Source of the DNA: Clostridium sp. DSM 17811
Lineage (GTDB): Bacteria > Bacillota > Clostridia > Clostridiales > Clostridiaceae
Assembly: GCF_018861905.1 (NCBI RefSeq)
Contig: NZ_JAHLDU010000002.1
Location: 434,001-498,000 of the forward strand
Reading direction: 5' to 3'
Length of the DNA: 64,000 nucleotides
Below, one piece after another: positions 9,428 to 16,120 of the stretch (its first letter is position 1; each line of letters begins with the position of its first letter). Made by a program: the position numbers and the translations under genes. The notes under the pieces are model-generated. The model had not been told where the DNA came from and did no database searches. It saw only the letters and a list, made by a program, of their open reading frames with translations.

Positions 9428-9859
9428 ATGGATATAGAATCATTATCAATGGTAGTAAGTCAACCAAATCTTCAGCGAAATGATGATAGAGTAGTAATTA
9501 ACACGGATAAAGATGCAGGGAAAGAAAACGATAAACAAATGGTGCATAATGATGCAGTAGATCCTAATATCGGGCAGAATCTAGATGTAGTTGCAGGAGT
9601 GCAGAAGGATAAGAATGAAGAAGTAAATAGACAGCTACAACAGGAGCTAAAGTGGGCAAAGGATAGACAGAAGATGCTTAATGTCAAAGAAGTAAAGCTC
9701 TTGCAAATGAGAGAAATAGCGGAACAAGGTAAGCAAATTAATAGTCTTAACCCAAAAGAACAAAGCAGATTAAATGATAGGCTAGATAATTTAGCAAAAC
9801 AGGTTAGTGCAATAGATAGTGAGAGTAGAAGAACAAAAGGTGGAAGAAAATTGGAGTGA
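9428..9859 (+). CDS. YjfB-like putative motility protein with coiled-coil extension
   Basis: The N-terminal 57 or so residues resemble the small YjfB family (putative motility protein, SigD-controlled in Bacillus): MDIESLSMVVSQPNLQ at the start and DPNIGQNLDVV at the end of the unit, with a divergent charged middle. Typical YjfB proteins stop there; this one continues with about 85 residues of charged coiled coil (QLQQELKWAKDRQKML, then EQSRLNDRLDNLAKQ). ATG with AGCAGGAGG upstream. It follows the flagellin terminator and has its own terminator overlapping the stop codon. The function of YjfB proteins is not established. Confidence 0.7.
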   Translation: MDIESLSMVVSQPNLQRNDDRVVINTDKDAGKENDKQMVHNDAVDPNIGQNLDVVAGVQKDKNEEVNRQLQQELKWAKDRQKMLNVKEVKLLQMREIAEQGKQINSLNPKEQSRLNDRLDNLAKQVSAIDSESRRTKGGRKLE

Positions 9860-9900
9860 GCATTAGTGGCTATAGACTTAGCTACTGGTGCTTATTTTTT
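9859..9900 (+). terminator. Intrinsic terminator after the YjfB-like gene
   Basis: A 14-bp stem (9859-9872 with 9879-9892) with a six-base loop, then TTATTTTTT. Closely related in sequence to the hairpin at 10043-10080. Confidence 0.85.
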
Positions 9901-9939
9901 AGAGTCTCACTAAGATAAAGGAAAAAAATTAATAGTCTT

Positions 9940-9992
9940 ATGTAGCCTAATAATTGGTCAGACATTGCAAAATTAAAGGCTATAAAATAGTA
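9940..9992 (+). pseudogene. Relic of the 3' end of a coiled-coil gene (paralogue of 13924)
   Basis: Read in the corresponding frame the segment recalls the terminal NNWADIAKLKAIG of the protein at 13924; by eye about 40 of 53 bases agree. Only the extreme 3' end is left, with no upstream reading frame. Confidence 0.55.
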
Positions 9993-10042
9993 GAATTAGC
10001 GATGTAAAATCTGGAACTATAAAATAAAAAGGATAATAAGTA

Positions 10043-10080
10043 AACATCAGTGGCTAGCTAATTAGCTAATGGTGTTTTTT
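10043..10080 (+). terminator. Intrinsic terminator
   Basis: Arms 10043-10056 and 10063-10076 pair over 14 positions with one mismatch and a six-base loop, followed by TTTTTT. It shares the AGTGGCTA core with the terminator at 9859, suggesting local duplication. Confidence 0.75.
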
Positions 10081-10140
10081 GCTTCGGGTTCTAATTATGT
10101 AGATTATTGAGCCATTATTTTAAAAATTCATGAAATTAAC

Positions 10141-10167
10141 TAAAGTATAGCAAAAATTGTTCGAGAA
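10141..10167 (+). promoter_or_regulatory. Candidate SigD-type promoter for the small gene at 10228
   Basis: TAAA at 10141-10144, 15-base spacer, then TTCGAGAA at 10160-10167. It resembles the better promoter at 10635 (both begin CTAAAGTA and carry TTCGA at the same distance) but the -10 element is degenerate. Confidence 0.5.
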
Positions 10168-10227
10168 ATAAGCGTATATGAAATTAATAATTGTATGTAT
10201 TATTTTAAACAAGAGAGGTGTAAGTAC

Positions 10228-10569
10228 ATGGGTATCAATAATGAAGTTTCAATAGGAGTAGAATCAATAGAGAAGATTATTAAGGAACTAGATGAAATAA
10301 GTGTTCTTTGTTCTGAGCCGTATTTAAAAATTAAAATTGAAGAATTACTTGGTTTTGTATCTAGTATTGTAAATTCAGAGAGTAAATCTTCTGTTGAAGA
10401 TATGATATTTGAAAAAATGGTAGAAGTTAAGAACTCTAGTCCAGATCTTCATTTGAAGTTATATATGTTATACAGAAATCTTGTGTCTGGTAGGATATCA
10501 AAAGAGGATGCAATTATTTCTTTTGAAAGTTCTTTGAGTTTGTTTCCACCAGATGTAATGGTTTATTAA
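10228..10569 (+). CDS. Small protein of unknown function between flagellin genes
   Basis: Not recognised. 113 residues, acidic, predicted mainly helical (ESIEKIIKELDEISVLC, then KIKIEELLGFVSSIV), no signal peptide or membrane segment; the end reads SLFPPDVMVY. The ATG at 10228 is chosen over an in-frame ATG at 10195 because AGAGAGGTG lies seven bases before it. A SigD-like promoter at 10141 and the neighbouring flagellin suggest late flagellar expression, so a regulator or chaperone of the second flagellin is possible but unproven. Confidence 0.75.
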   Translation: MGINNEVSIGVESIEKIIKELDEISVLCSEPYLKIKIEELLGFVSSIVNSESKSSVEDMIFEKMVEVKNSSPDLHLKLYMLYRNLVSGRISKEDAIISFESSLSLFPPDVMVY

Positions 10570-10634
10570 CGTATGAAAATTATAATTACAAAATTAGAAA
10601 ATCAATTACAAAAGATAATAGTATAATGAATTTC

Positions 10635-10661
10635 TAAAGTAAAATGAATTATCTTCGATAT
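10635..10661 (+). promoter_or_regulatory. SigD-type promoter of the second flagellin gene
   Basis: TAAA at 10635-10638, exactly 15 bases, then TTCGATAT at 10654-10661. It lies 45 bases before the flagellin ATG at 10707, which also argues against the longer reading frame beginning at 10644. Confidence 0.8.
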
Positions 10662-10706
10662 ATTAAAATAGAGATTAGTTTAAAAAATTTTAATGGAGTT
10701 GATTTT

Positions 10707-11552
10707 ATGAGAATTAATAAAAATATAGCATCTATAAATATATATAGACAATATAGTAAAAATCTTATCAAACAGAATTCATCCTTAGAGAAAATAACAT
10801 CGGGTATTAAAATAAATAGTGCAAAGGAAGATCCAAATGGGATTGCTCAAAGTGAAAGATTTAGAATGCAGATAAGGGGCCTTCAAATGGCGGGCAATAA
10901 TACTCAAGATGGTGTTAGTATGCTTCAAACTGCAGAAGGTGGTCTTGATGGTATTACTAGTAGTTTGCAAAGGGTTAGAGAATTATTAGTGCAAGCTGGA
11001 GGAACTACAACTGATGTCGATAAAGGGGCTGTTCAACAGGAAATAAATCAGATGTTAGATGGAGCAAATGATATAGCAAATAATACTGAGTTTAATTCTG
11101 TTAAGCTTTTAGCAGGGGGTACAAACGATGATAAGTCTAATTTAGCAATGGTTACAGGTGTCAATGTAGGAGAGAAAATTAATATACCCCAATATGATCT
11201 AACTACAAAAGGCTTATTACTTAAAAATGATTCAGGTGAAGTTCAAGTAAAGGTGGGGAATATAGATGAGTCTCTAAAACTTGTGGACAATGCTCTTCAT
11301 AATATCGTTCGTGATAGAAGTAAATTTGGAGCCTTAGAGAATAGGTTTCAAAGTAGTTATGATTCTATAACAGAGATATCGGATAAAACAGAAACTGCTG
11401 AGAGTAGTATAAGAGATACAGATATGGCTACAGAAATCATGGAATATTCTAAGGAGAATATTCTTGTAGAAGCTGGGAATGCAATGATGGTTCAATCAAA
11501 CCAGTTACCGCAAGATGCATTAAAGATACTAGAAAATGTTAGAGGAAGATAA
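10707..11552 (+). CDS. Second flagellin, short form without outer domain
   Basis: A 281-residue flagellin with D0/D1 regions only: N-terminus MRINKNIASINIYRQYSKN, ITSGIKINSAKEDPNGIA, LQRVRELLVQAGG; C-terminus AESSIRDTDMATEIMEYSKE, then MVQSNQLPQDALKIL. It diverges clearly from the large flagellin (for example SAKEDPNG replaces GAADDAAG), so it is not a recent copy. ATG 10707 follows GGAGTTGATTTT. SigD-type promoter at 10635. The repeat-protein gene begins five bases after its stop and takes its ribosome site from the flagellin 3' end, so the two are translationally linked. It may be a minor filament component. Confidence 0.93.
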   Translation: MRINKNIASINIYRQYSKNLIKQNSSLEKITSGIKINSAKEDPNGIAQSERFRMQIRGLQMAGNNTQDGVSMLQTAEGGLDGITSSLQRVRELLVQAGGTTTDVDKGAVQQEINQMLDGANDIANNTEFNSVKLLAGGTNDDKSNLAMVTGVNVGEKINIPQYDLTTKGLLLKNDSGEVQVKVGNIDESLKLVDNALHNIVRDRSKFGALENRFQSSYDSITEISDKTETAESSIRDTDMATEIMEYSKENILVEAGNAMMVQSNQLPQDALKILENVRGR

Positions 11553-11556
11553 TTTA

Positions 11557-13641
11557 ATGAAGAAATTATTATCAAAAGTATTAGGCGTACTATTATTTAT
11601 ATCAATGGTTTTACCATCATCAAGTACAGCGTTTGCAGTCCAATTATCTAACCCGCCTGTTGATACAAATATAACTATAACAAATAATGCAGGAGCCCCC
11701 GATATTTTAAATGTAACGGGCCTCGCAAAAGGTGATATAGTAAATGTATATTCATCTGCTACAGATAAAAAATCTATAGGGACAGGAACAGCAAAGGTAG
11801 CGGGGGTAGCAACTGTAAGTATTAAACAAATTGGAAGTTCAGCAGGAAATGTTTATGTATCTGTTAAAAATACAGGATTACTCGAGAGCAATAAAATTAA
11901 AAAACCATATGATGCAGAAGCAAAATCAATAGCATTAGATCCAAAGGGTATAGTTGTAACAAATAATGCAGCTGGAACAAAAGATACAGTAGTGGTTCCA
12001 AGTTTAGTTACAGGAGATATAATAAAAGTATATTCAGGATCGACGGATGGAGTTCTACTTGGAACAGCAACTGCAAAAATAGATGGAGATTTAACAGTAA
12101 GTATTGATCAAATTGGAGCAGAAGCCGGAAATGTATATGTATCCCTTACAAGTAAAACGTTACTGGAAAGTGATACAACATCATTTGTAGCATATCTCGC
12201 AGAAGTAAAATCAACACCACTTGATCCAATGGGTATAGTAGTAACAAATAATGCAGCTGGAACAGCAGATACAGTAGTGGTTCCAGGTTTAGCTATAGGA
12301 GATATAATAAAAGTATATTCAACATCAACAGATGGAGTTCTACTTGGAACAGCAACTGCAAAAGTGGATGGAGATTTAACAGTAAGTATTGATCAAATTG
12401 GAGCAGGAGCCGGAAATGTATATGTATCAGTTACAAGTAAAACATTGACTGAAAGTGATAGAACAACAGCTGTACCTTATGATGCAGAAGTAAAATCAAT
12501 ACCATTAGATCCAGCAAGTATAGTAGTAACAAATAATGCAGCTGGAACATCGGACACAGTAGTGGTTAAAAAGTTAGCTATAGGGGATATAGTAAATGTA
12601 TATTCGACATTAATAGCTGGAGATATTCTTGGAACTGCAACTGCAAAAGTAGCTGGAGATTTAACGGTAAGTATCAAACAAATTGGAGCAGAGAGCGGAA
12701 AAGTATACGTAACAGTGACAAGTAAAGCATTGCTTGAAAGTGATAGAACAATAGCAATAGCATATGCTGCAGAGGCTAAATCGACACCATTAGATCAAAA
12801 CCAAATAGTAGTAACAAATAATGCAGTTGGAACACCAGATACTGTGGTGGTTCAAAACTTATATATAGGGGATATAGTAAAAGTATATTCAGCGGCAACA
12901 GGTGGAGTCTTAATAGGAACCTCAACTGCAACAGCGTCGGGATTAACAGTAAGTATAAAACAAATTGGAGTAGCCAGCGGAAATGTATATGTATCAGTAA
13001 TAAGAAAAGCATTTCTTGAAAGTGATAGAACAACAGCTGTAGCATATGATGCAGAAGCAAAATCAATACCATTATATAAAAGTGATATAGTAGTATCAAA
13101 CAATGCAGCTGGAACAGCAGATACTGTAGTGATTAGAAATTTAGTTATAGGAGATATAGTAAAAGTATATTCATCAGCAACAAGTGGAATCGTAATAGGA
13201 ACGGCAACTGAAAAAGCAGTAGGAGATTTAACAGTAAGTATAAAACAACTTGGCGTAGCCGGTGGGAATATATATGTATCAGTAACAAGAGAATCATTTC
13301 TTGAAAGTGATAGGACATCAGGGGTACCTTATGATTCGGAAGAAAAGTCAGCACCACTATATGATAGAAATATAGTAGCAATAAATAATTCAGATGGAGT
13401 ATTAGACAGGGTACTTATCCAAAACTTAGCTATAGGGGATATAGTAAAAGTATATTCAACTGAAAAAGGTGGAGTTTTAATAGGAACAGGAACAGCAATA
13501 AAAGCAAAGACAACAACAGTTAGAGTAGATTTAATTGTAAGCATAACACAAACTAAAGCAGCGAGTAGGGATATATATGTATCGGTTACAAGGAAGAAAT
13601 TTCTAGAAAGCGATAGAACATTAGCAATAAAATCTATCTAG
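11557..13641 (+). CDS. Secreted protein of seven 95-residue beta-type repeats
   Basis: A 694-residue protein with a signal peptide (MKKLLSKVL, hydrophobic core, cut probably after STAFA) followed by seven tandem units of about 95 residues. Each begins I-V-TNNA-GT-DTVVV, continues IGDI-KVYS and LTVSI-QIG, and ends YVSVT-K-LESDRT. Such units resemble the bacterial Ig-like repeats of surface proteins in Paenibacillus and clostridia. No LPXTG, SLH or other anchor is visible after repeat 7. ATG 11557 is preferred to 11536 because it starts a clean signal peptide and AGAGGAAG lies just upstream inside the flagellin gene. Cotranscription with the flagellin suggests a flagellum- or surface-associated adhesin; inference only. 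Confidence 0.88.
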   Translation: MKKLLSKVLGVLLFISMVLPSSSTAFAVQLSNPPVDTNITITNNAGAPDILNVTGLAKGDIVNVYSSATDKKSIGTGTAKVAGVATVSIKQIGSSAGNVYVSVKNTGLLESNKIKKPYDAEAKSIALDPKGIVVTNNAAGTKDTVVVPSLVTGDIIKVYSGSTDGVLLGTATAKIDGDLTVSIDQIGAEAGNVYVSLTSKTLLESDTTSFVAYLAEVKSTPLDPMGIVVTNNAAGTADTVVVPGLAIGDIIKVYSTSTDGVLLGTATAKVDGDLTVSIDQIGAGAGNVYVSVTSKTLTESDRTTAVPYDAEVKSIPLDPASIVVTNNAAGTSDTVVVKKLAIGDIVNVYSTLIAGDILGTATAKVAGDLTVSIKQIGAESGKVYVTVTSKALLESDRTIAIAYAAEAKSTPLDQNQIVVTNNAVGTPDTVVVQNLYIGDIVKVYSAATGGVLIGTSTATASGLTVSIKQIGVASGNVYVSVIRKAFLESDRTTAVAYDAEAKSIPLYKSDIVVSNNAAGTADTVVIRNLVIGDIVKVYSSATSGIVIGTATEKAVGDLTVSIKQLGVAGGNIYVSVTRESFLESDRTSGVPYDSEEKSAPLYDRNIVAINNSDGVLDRVLIQNLAIGDIVKVYSTEKGGVLIGTGTAIKAKTTTVRVDLIVSITQTKAASRDIYVSVTRKKFLESDRTLAIKSI
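11690..13638 (+). repeat. Tandem 285-bp repeats within the secreted-protein gene
   Basis: Seven copies at a 285-bp period (for example the unit starts near 11949, 12234 and 12519). Units 2 and 3 are the most alike at DNA level, indicating recent duplication and likely copy-number instability. Unit 7 is the most diverged and carries a short insertion. Confidence 0.85.
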
Positions 13642-13644
13642 TAA

Positions 13645-13655
13645 ACCCCAGGGGT
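13645..13655. repeat. CCCCAGGGG palindrome, copy 1
   Basis: Perfect 11-base palindrome ACCCCAGGGGT. A 13-base version recurs at 14328-14340, and a related CACCCTGGGGATG at 14436-14448. They surround the transposase remnant at 13772. Confidence 0.6.
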
Positions 13656-13666
13656 GTATTTAACAA

Positions 13667-13703
13667 AAAAGACTAAGAACAGTTCTATTGTTCTTAGTCT
13701 TTT
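13667..13703. terminator. Strong bidirectional-type terminator
   Basis: Perfect 15-bp stem (13667-13681 with 13689-13703) around a seven-base loop, with A-rich left and T-rich right flanks. It closes the flagellin 2/repeat-protein unit. Confidence 0.85.
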
Positions 13704-13771
13704 GTCGTTAGTGTAAATTTTGTGAATTTGGCAATAATTAATAATACTCAAATAAAGTGGAGGTTATAATT

Positions 13772-13894
13772 ATGCCAACTATAAAAAGAAAATGGTATCC
13801 TGGTGCGAGCTATCATGTTACTGCAAGAGGCAATCATAAAAATGATATTTTTAAAGATAAAGATTATTTTAATCTTAGTTTATATATGATATAA
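13772..13894 (+). pseudogene. Truncated RAYT-type (Y1) transposase remnant
   Basis: Forty codons starting at an ATG with a good AGTGGAGG site. The sequence KRKWYPGASYHVTARGNHK, then NDIFKDKDYF, is the N-terminus of the REP-associated tyrosine transposase family (Y1_Tnp), including the HVTARGN strand. It ends at a stop after YMI, so the HUH motif and catalytic tyrosine are missing. The reading frame was cut by a deletion that joined it to the promoter region of the next gene (stop and next ATG overlap as TAATG). It cannot be active; it marks past mobile DNA. Confidence 0.75.
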
Positions 13895-13923
13895 TGGTAG
13901 CAAAAGATCTAGGCGGTGAATTT

Positions 13924-14310
13924 ATGGATAAGGAAATACTAGATATTCTAAAAGAAATGCAAAGTGATATGAAGTCAATGCAAAGTGATATGAAGTCAAT
14001 GAAAAGTGATATGAAATCAATGCAAGGTGATATTAAATCAATGCAAGGTGATATTAAATTAACACAAAGTGATATTAAATTAACACAAAGTGATATCAAA
14101 TCAATTAAAACAACCCAAGAAGAACACACTCAAATACTTAGAGCTTTAGAACATAAAACTGATGTTATATCAGCAGAGCAGGAAAATTTGAAACATGAAG
14201 TTTTCGAAATTAAAGGTGAAGTTAAGAGTATAAGAAAAGACATGAGTAGTGTGGAAATTATAACGGCAAATAATTGGGCAGATATTGCAAAACTAAAGGC
14301 TATAGGATAA
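13924..14310 (+). CDS. Coiled-coil protein with heptad tandem repeats, function unknown
   Basis: A 128-residue protein. After MDKEILDILKE come seven exact-length heptads of the type MQSDMKS/MQGDIKS/TQSDIKL (residues 12-60), then a long charged helix and a conserved-looking end NNWADIAKLKAIG. The whole is predicted coiled coil with no signal or membrane part. ATG 13924 is preferred over 13894 because GGCGGTG lies just before it and the latter overlaps the transposase stop. A decayed copy of its 3' end lies at 9940. Such short heptad proteins are common in clostridia near mobile DNA, but no role is known to me. Confidence 0.75.
   Translation: MDKEILDILKEMQSDMKSMQSDMKSMKSDMKSMQGDIKSMQGDIKLTQSDIKLTQSDIKSIKTTQEEHTQILRALEHKTDVISAEQENLKHEVFEIKGEVKSIRKDMSSVEIITANNWADIAKLKAIG
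13957..14103 (+). repeat. Seven tandem 21-bp repeats
   Basis: Each unit encodes one heptad; the first two are identical and the others differ by a few bases. Units can be gained or lost in multiples of 21 without breaking the frame. Confidence 0.85.
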
Positions 14311-14327
14311 TATTAATCATTCGCAAG

Positions 14328-14448
14328 CACCCCAGGGGTGAAAAAAAAACATGGGAATATGCAAAATTACGGTTTACTAAGGGCTGTAATTTTTTTTGCG
14401 TTTTTTGCGTTTACCATAGGGTGAAGGAAAAACTGCACCCTGGGGATG
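14328..14448. mobile_element. Small palindrome-bounded element, REP/MITE-like
   Basis: CACCCCAGGGGTG at 14328-14340 and CACCCTGGGGATG at 14436-14448 are imperfect inverted copies of one another, enclosing about 95 bases with runs of A and T and a hairpin. Their similarity to the palindrome at 13645, beside a RAYT remnant, suggests REP-type elements once mobilised by that transposase. This link is inference. Confidence 0.45.
14363..14397 (+). terminator. Terminator-like hairpin inside the element
   Basis: A 10-bp stem (14363-14372 with 14384-14393, one G-U) followed by a run of T to 14397. Confidence 0.6.
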
Positions 14449-14561
14449 TAATTCTTAAAAATTTATTTCACAATTTTGCAACTTAAACTCGAAAAATGCG
14501 TATTTAGTATTGAGTATTAATTTATATTAAGGATGAAAATTATATTTTTAACATGAAAGCA

Positions 14562-14588
14562 TAAATATGACAATAAAAGCACCGATAT
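14562..14588 (+). promoter_or_regulatory. SigD-type promoter upstream of the flgB operon
   Basis: TAAA at 14562-14565, 15 bases, ACCGATAT at 14581-14588: one base from the usual -10 element GCCGATAT. It would give the operon, which includes sigD, a positive feedback promoter with a leader of about 340 bases. Confidence 0.65.
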
Positions 14589-14606
14589 CATATTTATTTA
14601 TTAATT

Positions 14607-14701
14607 ATACCAATTAATACATACACAAATTACAACAATAATGTATAATATAATAATAATATGTAATCAAATCATAATTTAATAAAACATACCAATTAAT
14701 A
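14607..14701 (+). repeat. Direct repeat pair ATACCAATTAATA
   Basis: Identical 13-base copies at 14607-14619 and 14689-14701, between the SigD-type and sigma-A-type promoters. The 82-base spacing is close to eight helical turns, which would suit a looping regulator; no regulator is identified. Confidence 0.5.
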
Positions 14702-14791
14702 ATTATAAACCTTCGAATAAGTATTTAGACAGTAAAATGGAGTAGCTTAGAATTTAAAATTAAGTTTGTTGAAATTAAGTTAAAAAAAATA

Positions 14792-14820
14792 TTCACTAAA
14801 ATAAGCAAATAGTATATAAT
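14792..14820 (+). promoter_or_regulatory. Candidate sigma-A promoter of the flgB operon
   Basis: TTCACT at 14792-14797, 17-base spacer, TATAAT at 14815-14820, with a leader of about 110 bases to flgB. It is the best vegetative promoter in the region and fits early-class flagellar expression. Confidence 0.6.
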
Positions 14821-14934
14821 AATACTTGAGAAGTGGAATAAATTATCTTTATAAACAAATTTCGCTAATTTTTGCAAAAAAATAAATTTTAAGAAGGAAT
14901 TATATATTTTATATCTAAATCTAGATTAAGGGGG

Positions 14935-15348
14935 ATGATGATTTTGAATATAATTGGAAGTTCTACAAATGGAGATACATATAGTTTACTTAAAAAAAGT
15001 ATGGATGCTTCTGCGTTAAGAAGTAAAGTGAGTGCAAATAACATTGCAAATATTAATACAAAAAACTACAAAGGGCTTTACGTTACATTTGAGGAGACTT
15101 TAAAGGATAACATGGATGCAGATACAATGAAAACAGATAATAGTAAAGATATTCAAGCCGGGAATAGTAATGGTCAAATTACAGTAAACAGAGATGAGAG
15201 TACTAGCGCAAGGCAGGATGGTAACAACGTAGATATAGATCTTGAGATGACTAATCAAGCTGCAAATACCTTAATGTACGCTGCCCTTGTTAGTCAAGTT
15301 AATAGTAAGATTTCACTTACCAGTTATGTTATAGGAGGAGGCAAATAA
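14935..15348 (+). CDS. flgB: Flagellar basal-body rod protein FlgB
   Basis: FlgB is a proximal rod subunit exported by the flagellar system. The protein shows the rod signature near its N-terminus ([16 protein letters not shown]) and a helical C-terminus ([20 protein letters not shown]). Three starts are in frame: ATG 14935, ATG 14938 and TTG 14944; the AAGGGGG site ends directly at 14934, so TTG 14944 has the best spacing although 14935 is the longest. First gene of the fla operon, followed by flgC. Confidence 0.95.
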   Translation: MMILNIIGSSTNGDTYSLLKKSMDASALRSKVSANNIANINTKNYKGLYVTFEETLKDNMDADTMKTDNSKDIQAGNSNGQITVNRDESTSARQDGNNVDIDLEMTNQAANTLMYAALVSQVNSKISLTSYVIGGGK

Positions 15349-15352
15349 TATT

Positions 15353-15787
15353 ATGAATGATGCATTTATGGGGATGAGAATAAGTTCTAGTGGACTGGTA
15401 GCGGAAAGATTAAGGATGGATACAATATCATCTAATGTTGCGAATGCGACTACTACTAGAGGCGAAAACGGAAAACCATACATAAGAAAGATAGCTGTAT
15501 TTCAAGAAAATTTACAACAAGAATTAGATAAAACTACGAGTACATATAAAACCAGTTTTAAAGGGGTTAAGGCTGTGGGAATAGAAAATGATCCGTCTGC
15601 TTTAAGGCGTGTCTATGACCCATCACACCCAGATGCTGATAAAGACGGGTATGTGAGTATGCCTAACGTAAATATTTTGAATGAAATGGCAGATATGATT
15701 GCATCTACAAGAGCATATGAGGCAAATGTAAGTTCTATGACTGCTCAGAAAAGTATGTTTTCTAAAGCGTTAGAAATAGGTAAATAG
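15353..15787 (+). CDS. flgC: Flagellar basal-body rod protein FlgC
   Basis: Second proximal rod subunit, 144 residues. The N-terminal motif [20 protein letters not shown] and the [21 protein letters not shown]-terminus are typical of FlgC. The AGGAGG ribosome site lies in the 3' end of flgB, only four bases separate the two genes, and fliE follows after 12 bases, so all three are cotranscribed. Confidence 0.96.
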   Translation: MNDAFMGMRISSSGLVAERLRMDTISSNVANATTTRGENGKPYIRKIAVFQENLQQELDKTTSTYKTSFKGVKAVGIENDPSALRRVYDPSHPDADKDGYVSMPNVNILNEMADMIASTRAYEANVSSMTAQKSMFSKALEIGK

Positions 15788-15799
15788 GAGAGTGTTTTT

Positions 15800-16105
15800 A
15801 TGAACATTAATGCAAGTGCAAATGTAAGCAATACAGCGGTTCTTAATGATGTTAAAATGGATGCTGTTAATACTGAAAATTCAGGTACTAGTTTCTTGGA
15901 TACATTAAAAGAAAAATTAGATGGAGTTAACGATAAACAAATTGAATCTGATGACCTCACTCAAAAGTTTATAAAGGGTGATGAAACAGATGTACAGAAG
16001 GTAATGTTATCTACAGCAGAAGCTAAACTGTCTTTAGAAACCGCTGTACAAATTAGAAATAAACTTGTAGATGCCTATGATGTATTTAATAGGATGCAGA
16101 TATAG
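15800..16105 (+). CDS. fliE: Flagellar hook-basal body complex protein FliE
   Basis: FliE forms the junction between the MS ring and the rod and is needed to open the export gate. At 101 residues it has the family length, with the conserved C-terminal half (VMLSTAEAKLSLETAVQIRN, then LVDAYDVFNRMQI). ATG with AGGAGAGTG upstream. Standard position between flgC and fliF. Confidence 0.95.
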   Translation: MNINASANVSNTAVLNDVKMDAVNTENSGTSFLDTLKEKLDGVNDKQIESDDLTQKFIKGDETDVQKVMLSTAEAKLSLETAVQIRNKLVDAYDVFNRMQI

Positions 16106-16120
16106 GAAGGGAGCTAGAAT

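Larger units (their letters stand above)
9901..10227 (+). other. Intergenic stretch with a decayed gene end and a second terminator
   Basis: No intact gene. Bases 9940-9992 match the last 50 or so bases of the coiled-coil gene at 13924 (shared core AATTGG-CAGA-ATTGCAAAA, then TAAAGGCTATA), so this is a fossil 3' end of a second copy. It is followed by the terminator at 10043-10080 and then by the candidate SigD promoter at 10141. Confidence 0.6.
14311..14934 (+). other. Long upstream region of the fla operon
   Basis: No credible gene; the 70-codon frame at 14274-14486 crosses an inverted-repeat element and looks accidental. Contents in order: an element bounded by related GC palindromes (14328-14448) with an internal terminator-like hairpin, a SigD-type promoter (14562), two copies of ATACCAATTAATA (14607 and 14689), and a sigma-A-type promoter (14792). 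No c-di-GMP riboswitch motif was found. Confidence 0.7.

Noticed and set aside
9974-10006. SigD-like TAAA and GCGATG near 9999
   Set aside because: Spacings of 12 or 21 bases do not fit, and the sequence is the relic of a coding region.
12776-13544. Several minus-strand frames inside the repeat-protein gene
   Set aside because: They recur with the 285-bp repeat and give low-complexity Leu- or Thr/Ser-rich products; shadows of the plus-strand gene.
13957-14103. Possible CRISPR-like array
   Set aside because: The 21-bp units are contiguous, in frame and coding, with no spacers.
14274-14486. 70-codon frame overlapping the coiled-coil gene end
   Set aside because: It spans the palindrome element and terminator hairpin, overlaps a better gene, and has no ribosome site.
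14311-14934. Possible c-di-GMP riboswitch before flgB, as in Clostridioides difficile
   Set aside because: The GEMM-I core motifs are not present on reading the whole region.
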